A stretch of DNA of 5,020 nt, taken from NCBI GenBank assembly GCA_052140165.1, contig JBKQUM010000004.1:1-5020 (forward strand). Reading direction: 5' to 3'. Shown here one piece after another: positions 1 through 4,997 of the stretch (positions within the stretch are counted from its first letter, which is position 1; each line of letters begins with the position of its first letter). A program made the position numbers and the translations under genes. The notes under the pieces are model-generated. The model had not been told where the DNA came from. It did no database searches and saw only the letters and a list, made by a program, of their open reading frames with translations. Origin of the DNA: Bog-473 sp052140165. GTDB taxonomy: Bacteria; Actinomycetota; Acidimicrobiia; Acidimicrobiales; RAAP-2.

Positions 1-258
1 CGTCACCCACCGGATGCTCAAGGTCACCATCACATCGTCCTAACCGTCGCGACAACCGGACTCTTCTGATTCCAATACGTCGCCCTCATCCAAGTCACTT
101 GGGCCACCAAGAGGCCACGAAGGCGACGAGAGGGACAGGGCCCGAAACTGACTGATCCGAGTTGAGCGCTGGCAGCCCGCTTCCGAAGTGCTCCAATTCG
201 GAAGTGCCCCAGTACGCCGATCGGGGACACCCTCAGCCGCAGCGTGTGTTCCAAGGAT
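1..258. other. Left edge, no convincing gene
   Basis: No frame in this stretch gives a recognisable protein or a start with a ribosome binding site. A short plus-strand reading frame is open from the window edge to a stop at 41-43, ending in the residues RMLKVTITSS; it could be the tail of a gene entering from the left but is too short to judge. The only clear structure is the hairpin at 180-204, listed separately. Confidence 0.4.
178..206. other. Hairpin, 8-bp perfect stem, 9-nt loop
   Basis: CTTCCGAA (180-187) is the exact reverse complement of TTCGGAAG (197-204), around a 9-nt loop. A G-U pair and a C-G pair extend the stem to 178-206. It lies about 55 nt past the stop of the minus-strand gene at 259-492, so it could end that transcript, but no T-run follows on either strand. 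It could equally be a protein-binding dyad or chance. Confidence 0.35.
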
Positions 259-492
259 TCAGGTTTGCCAGCGATAGCCGGACCACAGTGGCCCCAGGTG
301 CCCGTGATCGATTTGGCCCAGATGGCGTCCGCTATGTCCTCTCCTGAGTTCGCAGTGGACCGTGTTCCGAATCACTGAGTAGGGCGTGTCCATCTCGATG
401 CTCGACCTGGCTCCGCAGTTCGCCTCGCCTTCGGCCGGAAGCTGCAAATGGTGTAGACCGCTCGCAGGGACAGCGAGGGGAAGAGCACGCAT
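259..492 (-). CDS. Small Cys/His-rich (zinc-ribbon-like) hypothetical protein
   Basis: This 77-residue protein is not assigned to a named family. The ATG at 490-492 is preceded by TAGGAG with 6 nt of spacing, the best ribosome binding site in the left half of the window, and this is the main reason to accept it as a gene. It has a Cys-Gly-Ala at residues 26-28, then Cys47-Glu-Leu-Arg-Arg-Gly-His53-Ser-Gly-Arg-His57, and Trp70 and Trp75 near the end. A C-x5-H-x3-H core with an upstream Cys and a trailing Trp resembles many very small actinobacterial proteins of the form C..(L)..GH.G.H....W, which are thought to bind a metal ion; that role is inference. It is probably cytosolic, as there is no signal peptide or membrane segment. 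ATG at residue 34 (391-393) is an alternative start but would lose the first Cys. Third-position GC is only moderate, so a shadow frame cannot be ruled out. Confidence 0.5.
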   Translation of the reverse strand: MRALPLAVPASGLHHLQLPAEGEANCGARSSIEMDTPYSVIRNTVHCELRRGHSGRHLGQIDHGHLGPLWSGYRWQT

Positions 493-498
493 TTCCTG

Positions 499-504
499 CT
501 CCTA
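499..504 (-). promoter_or_regulatory. Ribosome binding site of the Cys/His-rich protein
   Basis: TAGGAG on the minus strand, 6 nt before the ATG at 490-492. Most other genes here have no visible Shine-Dalgarno, so this site decides both the start and the reality of the small gene. Confidence 0.5.
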
Positions 505-601
505 CGAGAACAGTACCGAGGGCCTCCCACACCCTGTCTTCTGTCCGGCGATGTCGGGCGGGTCGGGGCCAGGTCACCGAGCGTGTGGCTCGCAGCACCG
601 A

Positions 602-967
602 CTAGTTCGAAGGACGGGTCGTCTGCACCTTCAGCTCCATGCACGAGAGCGGGTGGAACAGCATGCCCGCCATCCTCCGGAGTACCGAGCTGGTCCGATC
701 GATGTCGCCATCCAGGACGACGGTCGAACCTGCAGGCACTTCGACGTCCACACGCGGGCTCCAATGCTGGCGGTGCAGCGAGATCCGCACGGTGTGGGCG
801 CCGGGCACAACTGCGGTCCGCAGGGAACCCGAGAGCGGGACGGAGCCTGCCGCCTTGCCATCGATGGACACCCTGAGGCGACCGAAGCGAGGGTCACCGA
901 TCCACTGATACTTGTTGACGACCTCGATGCCCCCGACGGGCTGGGTGTTTTCCTGGTCGCCAGTCAT
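602..967 (-). CDS. Hypothetical protein with PEGA-like beta-sandwich module
   Basis: The protein has 121 residues from ATG 965-967. Residues about 29-96 read as alternating strands and turns: GRLRVSIDGK, then VPLSG, VVPGAHTVRISL, then VDVEVPAGSTVVLDG. The pattern 'V.IDGK..G......VPGAHTVR' is what PEGA and carboxypeptidase-regulatory-like domains look like, small surface or scaffold modules without catalytic residues. There is no signal peptide or membrane segment, so if it acts at the envelope it must do so from inside or through a partner. The frame is open further upstream to 1045, but the start at 967 is preferred because a TACGGT hexamer lies exactly 7 nt upstream, the arrangement of a leaderless actinobacterial transcript; no Shine-Dalgarno is seen. 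It follows the two-helix membrane protein gene after about 93 nt on the same strand. The fold assignment is by eye; the specific function is unknown. Confidence 0.72.
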   Translation of the reverse strand: MTGDQENTQPVGGIEVVNKYQWIGDPRFGRLRVSIDGKAAGSVPLSGSLRTAVVPGAHTVRISLHRQHWSPRVDVEVPAGSTVVLDGDIDRTSSVLRRMAGMLFHPLSCMELKVQTTRPSN

Positions 968-974
968 GCGAGAA

Positions 975-980
975 ACCGTA
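975..980 (-). promoter_or_regulatory. Candidate -10 of a leaderless promoter
   Basis: The minus strand reads TACGGT here, matching TANNNT, followed by 7 nt and the ATG of the PEGA-like gene. Transcription would begin at or next to the A of the start codon. No clear -35 hexamer is seen, which is common for actinobacterial promoters. If real, the gene has its own promoter and need not depend on read-through from 1061-1261. Confidence 0.35.
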
Positions 981-1060
981 CCGGCGAACTGGGCGACCCT
1001 GGCCTGATTCAAGTGCCTTGACGGAGATCGAGCTGGACAAAGCATCTGGGGACCGGGCGA

Positions 1061-1261
1061 TCAGTGATTCAACCAATTCCTGATGGACGACACACGGGTG
1101 CCGGCAACGACGGCACCGATGACAACAAGGACGCAGATGATCGCGACCAGCCACATAGCCTGCACCCCGGCGACCGATGCCGGTATCACGATGGCCAGGA
1201 CAATGGCACCAACAATGAGCCGGTAGGCGTTCACTCGCCGGGTGAATAGGCGTCGCAACAT
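1061..1261 (-). CDS. Small two-helix membrane protein, hypothetical
   Basis: This is a 66-residue protein with a basic N-terminus (MLRRLFTRRVNAYR), a first hydrophobic helix at about residues 15-33 (LIVGAIVLAIVIPASVAGV), a short turn, a second helix at about 36-53 (MWLVAIICVLVVIGAVVAG), and a charged tail ending WLNH. By the positive-inside rule both ends should be cytoplasmic, giving a hairpin in the membrane. No conserved catalytic or binding motif is visible and the family is not recognised. It lies about 200 nt after the permease stop and about 93 nt before the PEGA-like gene, all on the minus strand. The ATG at 1259-1261 has no good ribosome binding site; a GTG at codon 10 is an alternative. 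The hydrophobic pattern is too regular to be a chance frame, but a small membrane ORF without homology evidence remains moderate confidence. Confidence 0.55.
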   Translation of the reverse strand: MLRRLFTRRVNAYRLIVGAIVLAIVIPASVAGVQAMWLVAIICVLVVIGAVVAGTRVSSIRNWLNH

Positions 1262-1457
1262 TGCGGCTCAGCATCCCACATGGCGTGGACCTGGCATTTC
1301 GGGTCACCTCACAATCGCCGATCATGCCCTCCCTCCCATTGGTATGGGGCATCACCCTCTGACTTTCTCAGCATCGGCACATTCCTGTGATCACGCCGCT
1401 CGATATCCGACACCTACGGGATCGCCCGACGTCTCACGGAAAATGGGGCACGCGTTC

Positions 1458-2471
1458 TCAGGCATCCCTCGTCGCCATGCGCCAGGCGCCGAGAACCGTC
1501 CACACCACCAGCCAGATCGCGATCACTGCAACCGCTATGGCGGTCGATTCTGGCAGCAAGTACGAGGTGTCACGAAGCCCACCGGGTCCGTTCGCGATCC
1601 CGTAGTTGAAGCCCACTCCGGCCGGCTCGAAGTGGGCGATCGCCAGTTCGATGGCCAGAGGTCGCTGCAGGTTGGTCAGGTGGGGAACCTTGGTCGACAA
1701 GAGGATCGGTCGAAGGATGATCTGGTACACGATCATCAAGAGAATTGGCACCATTCGCTGTCCCATAAGAGAAGCAAATCCGAGACCGATGACGAACGCG
1801 ATGATCACCTCGAGCTCGACCCACAGTCCCGTCCTGATCATCACGCCATAGGGCGGCGAGTTGTAGGTCACGGAGTAGGTCGGATAGTTCTGTGCGGCCT
1901 CTCGCTCGGCCAGCGCCCTGGACAGCGGTGTGTTCGGCTCAGCTTCGTTCCCCGGGCACGGCCCGTTGAAGGGGAAGTCGCAGATGATCAGGTTCGGGTG
2001 GTCAGCGGCCCAGGTCTCGTATCCATGGAGAGACAGCCCGAGAGGCACGCTGGTGCCCTGGAAGTCGAAACTGGAGGGCGCGGAGAAGACGCAGACCGCA
2101 CAGATGATCGTGAATGCAACAGCCACCATCGAGACGACGATGGCCAGGCCGGCCGGTATGCGAGCCAGGTAAAGCGCCACTCTCGAGCGCCCGGTCACTA
2201 CCAGCTGGGTGAACATCTCATCGCCGAGGTCGGAACAGCCTGCGGTGGCTCCCAAGGTCATGGCGGCGATGAACCCGAAGATGTAGAGCACGCCGGCAAT
2301 GAGGGAGGTGAACACGGTGAACCCACCCGCCGACCCGTACGACTGGGGCGCGAAGGCGTGCAGCAACAGCCGGATGACGAGGAAGAGTGTCGGGAGCCCG
2401 ACTGTCAGTGCGATCAGGGTGATCATGAGCCCCCGACGCTTGCGCAGCTCCATGAACCTGGTTGCGATCAT
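1458..2471 (-). CDS. ABC-2 type transporter permease
   Basis: A 337-residue integral membrane protein from ATG 2469-2471. It opens with a charged amphipathic stretch (MIATRFMELRKRRG), the coupling region typical of ABC-2 permeases, then about six membrane segments at roughly residues 16-38, 54-78, 106-130, 217-237, 241-259 and 310-330. Between segments 2 and 3 is TAGCSDLGDEMFTQLVVTGRSRVALYLARIPAG, and the 'LVVTGRSR..L.LARIP' motif is highly characteristic of this family. A large non-cytoplasmic loop (about residues 133-215) contains Cys164 and Cys172, which could form a disulfide, and is rich in Pro, Asn and Tyr. Such permeases pair with a separate ATP-binding protein to export lipids, peptides or drugs; the substrate cannot be told here. 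No such ATPase gene is present. The frame is open upstream to a GTG at 2577-2579 (373 residues), with a weak GGGG 6 nt before it. The shorter start is preferred because the family usually begins close to the charged stretch. Confidence 0.85.
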   Translation of the reverse strand: MIATRFMELRKRRGLMITLIALTVGLPTLFLVIRLLLHAFAPQSYGSAGGFTVFTSLIAGVLYIFGFIAAMTLGATAGCSDLGDEMFTQLVVTGRSRVALYLARIPAGLAIVVSMVAVAFTIICAVCVFSAPSSFDFQGTSVPLGLSLHGYETWAADHPNLIICDFPFNGPCPGNEAEPNTPLSRALAEREAAQNYPTYSVTYNSPPYGVMIRTGLWVELEVIIAFVIGLGFASLMGQRMVPILLMIVYQIILRPILLSTKVPHLTNLQRPLAIELAIAHFEPAGVGFNYGIANGPGGLRDTSYLLPESTAIAVAVIAIWLVVWTVLGAWRMATRDA

Positions 2472-2815
2472 TGCGCGGTTGGGGATCCATGATCCTCGGC
2501 TGTCATGCCCCCTATCGACCGTCGCCGGACCCCGTGTGCCGACGTCTGGCGTGGTCACCACTCTGAGTCGCCCAACCACCTGGTGACCCCGCGAGCTGAC
2601 GACTCTGCCTGGGAGTCCGCTGTCGGCGTGTGAAAAGACACCTCACCAGGTTTCCACAGCCGGGCTCTATCGTTCCCAGCCCTCCCGACCGGGAAGACCG
2701 GCAAACGCCAGTCGAGTGATGCCGCGACACACCAGCTCGGCGAACAAGGGCAGGTCCTCGGGCATAACGCTGGCGGCCGAGCAATCTGACAACGGCGCTC
2801 GGTAACGTGCACCGA
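2472..2815. other. Divergent intergenic region, permease / methyltransferase
   Basis: This gap of about 340 bp separates two divergently transcribed genes and must hold the promoters of both, unless the permease starts at the upstream GTG (2577-2579), which would shorten it to about 235 bp. No ATP-binding cassette motifs (Walker A, LSGGQ) are readable on the minus strand, where a partner gene for the permease would be expected. A minus-strand frame ends at 2667 with residues MPEDLPLFAELVCRGITRLAFAGLPG, which looks somewhat protein-like but has no start signal and overlaps the methyltransferase start. Confidence 0.4.
2803..2808 (+). promoter_or_regulatory. Candidate -10 of a leaderless promoter for the methyltransferase
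   Basis: TAACGT fits TANNNT and is followed by 7 nt (GCACCGA) and the ATG at 2816. This is the same spacing as at the PEGA-like gene and would put the transcription start at the start codon. There is no Shine-Dalgarno before 2816, which agrees with leaderless initiation. A poor TCTGAC lies upstream at 2785-2790, too close to be a normal -35. Confidence 0.35.
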
Positions 2816-3313
2816 ATGTCTGGAGATGACGGAACTCGGCGACTACGGGTGAGTAGGGCGGGAGCCATCGGCGGATCTGTCCTTGCGTGGTTGGCACTCT
2901 TCTTCGCCTTGCCCATGACGATCGGTGCTCGTGGGAGTCATGTGGGGTGGAGGGATGGTCGAAGTGGGTCGTGGAACCGCCTCGGCCTGGTGTCCGTGAG
3001 CGCCGGTACCGCCGGCCTGTTGTGGTGCATGGTGGCGCACTACCGGCCGGGCACGACGGTGAAAGTCAGTCTCACTCCCGAGTTCCTCATCGGCGAGGGA
3101 CCGTACAGATTCAGCCGGAACCCGATGTACGTCTGTGAGCAGGCAATCTGGGAAGGCTGGGCGATGTACTTCGGCAGTCCCGCCCTCCTGGCATCAGGTG
3201 CCGTACTCGGAGGAGCCATGCACTACGCAGTGGGCCGGGAAGAGAAGACTCTTCGGAATCGGTTCGGCAGTTCCTGGGACGAGTACGCCAATCGCGTTCG
3301 GCGCTGGCTCTGA
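2816..3313 (+). CDS. Isoprenylcysteine / phospholipid methyltransferase-like membrane protein
   Basis: The protein has 165 residues and is probably an integral-membrane, S-adenosylmethionine-dependent methyltransferase of the ICMT/PEMT family. Hydrophobic segments lie at about residues 15-36, 55-75 and 112-137, the last long enough to be a helical hairpin. The family signature is clear: GEGPYRFSRNPMYV at about residues 93-106 (consensus GPYR..RHPMY; here Asn replaces the usual His) and REEKTLRNRFGSSWDEYANRVRRW at the C-terminus, in which the paired Glu (about 142-143) and the FG..W.EY..RV.RW tail match the cofactor- and lipid-proximal part of the fold. Bacterial members methylate small lipids or unknown thiol or amine substrates; the substrate here cannot be inferred. 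GTG 2807 in the same frame is an alternative start, but ATG 2816 fits the leaderless promoter. The length is normal for bacterial members and the frame is intact. Confidence 0.85.
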   Translation: MSGDDGTRRLRVSRAGAIGGSVLAWLALFFALPMTIGARGSHVGWRDGRSGSWNRLGLVSVSAGTAGLLWCMVAHYRPGTTVKVSLTPEFLIGEGPYRFSRNPMYVCEQAIWEGWAMYFGSPALLASGAVLGGAMHYAVGREEKTLRNRFGSSWDEYANRVRRWL

Positions 3314-3327
3314 CGCCGAATCCGGCG
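3314..3327 (+). terminator. Weak hairpin directly after the methyltransferase stop
   Basis: CGCCG (3314-3318) pairs with CGGCG (3323-3327) around AATC, starting on the base after the TGA. A second CGGCGT at 3341-3346 could compete for the left arm. There is no following T-run, so intrinsic termination is doubtful. Confidence 0.2.
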
Positions 3328-3404
3328 CTGGGCTCCGTTCCGGCGTTGATGTGGAACGGCCTGTCAACCTCCCGCGCGAAGGTCTTTCTGACTGTCTTTT
3401 GGAC

Positions 3405-3427
3405 GCGACGCACCAGAGGTGCGGCGC
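3405..3427. other. Compact hairpin
   Basis: CGCACC (3409-3414) and GGTGCG (3418-3423) are perfect complements around AGA. After one A/G mismatch the stem continues with GCG (3405-3407) and CGC (3425-3427). On the plus strand it is followed by TGATCGTTCTTG, so it could be a weak terminator for the methyltransferase transcript; on the minus strand it could be the distal part of a structured IS-end RNA. Confidence 0.4.
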
Positions 3428-3454
3428 CTGATCGTTCTTGAGCAGTCGGAGGGG

Positions 3455-3518
3455 CCCCGGCGTCAACACGGAGCGCCCGGAGCCCGAAGGGTGAGGACGA
3501 ACGGTGTTGACGCCGGGG
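3455..3518. repeat. Perfect 15-bp inverted repeat around a 34-nt loop
   Basis: CCCCGGCGTCAACAC (3455-3469) is the exact reverse complement of GTGTTGACGCCGGGG (3504-3518). The 34-nt spacer contains two related tracts, GGAGCGCCC (3470-3478) and GGAGCCCG (3479-3486). A perfect 15-bp stem with an 11-bp mixed-sequence section is unlikely to be chance even in GC-rich DNA. There is no T-run beyond either arm. It may be a structured RNA element of the IS right end, a recombinase or regulator binding dyad, or a terminator of unusual type. Confidence 0.6.
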
Positions 3519-3562
3519 TGGAGGCTGCTACTCGTCTCCCCGCGCGGATGGCGGTGGTGGCC

Positions 3563-3590
3563 GAGCGAGCCATCGACGACGCGCCGGAGC
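3563..3590 (+). repeat. 28-bp inverted repeat, left copy
   Basis: It begins GAGCGAGCC and ends ACGACGCGCCGGAGC. It matches the reverse complement of 3747-3774 at 26 of 28 positions, the two differences lying at the 10th and 13th bases. Weaker similarity seems to continue inward (GATCGGAGAACCGCCA here against GATCCGATCCTCGCCA on the other strand of the right copy). Confidence 0.65.
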
Positions 3591-3746
3591 GCAGTGGATC
3601 GGAGAACCGCCACGATGATGTACGCGTGTCGAAATCGCAGTAGAGCCATTCGCAGGTGGTTGCCTCTGAATCGGAGCGCCCGTGACATCGTCGCGAAGAG
3701 CGATGGTGGGCACAACGCTGGCGAGGATCGGATCTGCTGCGGCGGT

Positions 3747-3774
3747 GCTCCGGCGCGTCGTGGAGGGCTCGCTC
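3747..3774 (-). repeat. 28-bp inverted repeat, right copy
   Basis: This is the partner of 3563-3590 in inverted orientation, so the pair spans 212 bp with 156 bp between. It lies 46 nt beyond the transposase stop at 3821. There is no obvious short direct repeat immediately outside the pair. It could be the terminal repeats of a small non-autonomous element (MITE-like), the ends of another degraded IS, or paired binding sites in the IS right end. Confidence 0.65.
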
Positions 3775-3820
3775 AGACGCGGCGCCGATCGCGCGCTGAG
3801 CGACGGGAAGATCATGGTGT

Positions 3821-4913
3821 TCAGGCCTCGGCCACCATCTCGGCCCAGAGGAACCCGGCGAGCTCGCGGGCGATGGCGGCAGCCACGACCGAGCGCACGT
3901 TCTTGTGGGCGGCCAATTGTCGGAACCGCTTGGACAGACGGACCTGCGCGGCCCATGGTTTCGGGTGGCACACCTACTTGGCGCTCTCTGATGCCGGCGC
4001 CGACGTTCGGACTGTGCTGGTAGGCCCAGGCCGCTTCGCAGAGTTGGCCCCGCAGGTGAGCGTTTCCGGCCCGGGTGATGGAGCCGCGGCGCTGGGTGAG
4101 CCCGGTCGAGTTCTCCCCGGGCACCAGGCCGGTGAAACTCATGAATGGTCGCGCCTTGGGGAAGCGGCGCCAGTCGAAGACCTCGGCGGCGAGACACAGC
4201 GCACCGATTCTGGTCACGCCCCGGTAGGCGGCCAGACGCTGCACCTGATCGCCGAAAGGGTCCTTTTCGCACCAGGGCAGAAGATCGGCCTCGATCGATT
4301 CGAGCGCGGTGTCGCGCAGCTTCACCGTGGCCAGGTAGTGCGAGTAGGTAGTCGCGATGGCCGGGTCGTCGAAGGAAAGTGTGGCGAGCCAGCGCCGGTG
4401 ACGTTCGGTCCACGGTGACCCTCCCCGCCACACCACGCTGTGGCGGAGCAGGAACCCGCTCAGCCGATTGCGGGCCCGGGTGAGGTCTTGGACCATGTCG
4501 CCGCGTGTCCGGCACAGATCGCGCACGCCTTCTTGGGCGGGCGTCGGGATGGCGATCGGGGTGAGCTGGCCGGCTCGGTGTAGCCCCGCCAGTCGCCGGG
4601 CATCGCTGCGGTCGGTCTTGACTCGGTCACCCGAGCCCTTGGGGATGAGGGAGGGGGCCACCACGTCGCAGCGCACCCCCATGGAGGCGAGCAGGCGCCG
4701 GAGGTCATAACCGGTGGGGCCCGCTTCGTAACAGGCCCAGATCCCCTTGGGGCGACCGATCCGCTTTACCAGGCGTCGGACCGAATCGGCGTCGTGGAGG
4801 ATCCTGTCGACCTCGGCGGCGTCACGGTCAGGGGCGAGGACCGCCACGGCGATCGAGTCCTTCGACACATCCATCCCCAGGTGGATGAACTCACGGTGGG
4901 CAATACTGGACAC
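3821..4913 (-). pseudogene. IS110-superfamily (DEDD) transposase, frameshifted
   Basis: This is the transposase of an IS110/IS1111-type insertion sequence, an RNA-guided recombinase family. From the GTG at 4911-4913 the N-terminal RuvC-like DEDD domain shows Asp15 (LGMDVSKD), Glu63 (CYEAGPTGYD), and Asp101 and Asp104 (VKTDRSDARRLA). A helical middle follows, with WRGGSPWTERHRRWL. The C-terminal Tnp2 domain (about residues 226-290) shows YRGVTRIGALCLAAEVFDW, FMSFTGLVPGENSTG and RRGSITRAGNAHLR; the Ser in ENSTG (269) sits where the catalytic serine is expected. After VPPET (residue 319, about 3957) the frame changes: the true C-terminus WAAQVRLSKRF...ARELAGFLWAEMVAEA is one base forward and stops at 3821. 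Reading on in the first frame gives unrelated sequence to 3528. GTG 4913 is chosen over ATG 4946 because AAGGAG lies 6 nt before it. Restored length would be about 367 residues. Probably inactive, as the lost part belongs to Tnp2. Confidence 0.9.
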
Positions 4914-4919
4914 GGCTGG

Positions 4920-4925
4920 CTCCTT
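4920..4925 (-). promoter_or_regulatory. Ribosome binding site of the transposase
   Basis: The minus strand reads GGAAGGAAGGAG ending 6 nt before the GTG at 4911-4913. It is a strong Shine-Dalgarno and sets the start at 4913 instead of the upstream in-frame ATG at 4946, which would place this site inside the coding region. Confidence 0.75.
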
Positions 4926-4944
4926 CCTTCCGTATGTCGGCTCC

Positions 4945-4963
4945 ATTCACTGCACAAGTGAAT
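4945..4963. other. Hairpin upstream of the transposase start
   Basis: ATTCACT (4945-4951) pairs perfectly with AGTGAAT (4957-4963) around GCACA. It is AT-richer than its surroundings and lies about 32 nt upstream of the GTG start, in the leader of the transposase transcript or the left end of the IS. It may regulate transposase expression or belong to a guide RNA. Confidence 0.5.
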
Positions 4964-4982
4964 GATCCACGTAAATGCGGAT

Positions 4983-4997
4983 GCCGGAGGAGCCGGC
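4983..4997. other. Second hairpin upstream of the transposase
   Basis: GCCGG (4983-4987) pairs with CCGGC (4993-4997) around AGGAG. On the minus strand it precedes the 4945-4963 hairpin by about 20 nt, so the two form a tandem pair. A 5-bp GC stem alone could be chance. Confidence 0.3.

Larger units (their letters stand above)
3314..3820. other. Gene-free, repeat-rich stretch between methyltransferase and transposase
   Basis: No frame here reads as a known protein. Apparent long frames across it are run-on of the frameshifted transposase or opposite-strand shadows. It contains several inverted repeats, listed separately, and is probably the non-coding right end of the IS plus, perhaps, other mobile-element debris. 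The outer boundary of the IS on this side could not be fixed, because no flanking direct repeat or second copy is available. Confidence 0.5.

Noticed and set aside
386..1021. 211-residue plus-strand open frame
   Set aside because: Antisense to the PEGA-like gene and the Cys/His gene; no recognisable motif and no ribosome binding site.
1242..2492. 416-residue plus-strand open frame
   Set aside because: Antisense to the permease; composition is dominated by Arg, Gly, Asp, His and Glu with no domain, as expected for the complement of a GC-rich membrane-protein gene.
2435..2506. Short 12-codon frame whose TGA overlaps the permease ATG (an ATGA coupling signal)
   Set aside because: Its own AGGGGG is only 1 nt from its ATG, too close to work, so a coupled leader peptide is not supported.
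2667..2897. Minus-strand 76-residue frame ending MPEDLPLFAELVCRGITRLAFAGLPGREGWER
   Set aside because: The tail looks protein-like, but there is no start signal, the N-terminal part overlaps the methyltransferase gene, and no family is recognised. It might be a remnant of an older gene.
3454..3519. 15-bp inverted repeat as an ordinary intrinsic terminator
   Set aside because: No T-run follows on either strand and the 34-nt loop is far larger than usual for terminators.
3528..3956. C-terminal extension of the transposase to 3528
   Set aside because: This is run-on after the frameshift; the genuine C-terminus is in the next frame and stops at 3821.
3504..4418. 304-residue plus-strand open frame
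   Set aside because: Antisense to the transposase and its flank; no motif.
3463..4515. 350-residue minus-strand open frame
   Set aside because: An out-of-frame reading of the transposase; sequence is Arg/Pro/Ser-rich without transposase motifs.
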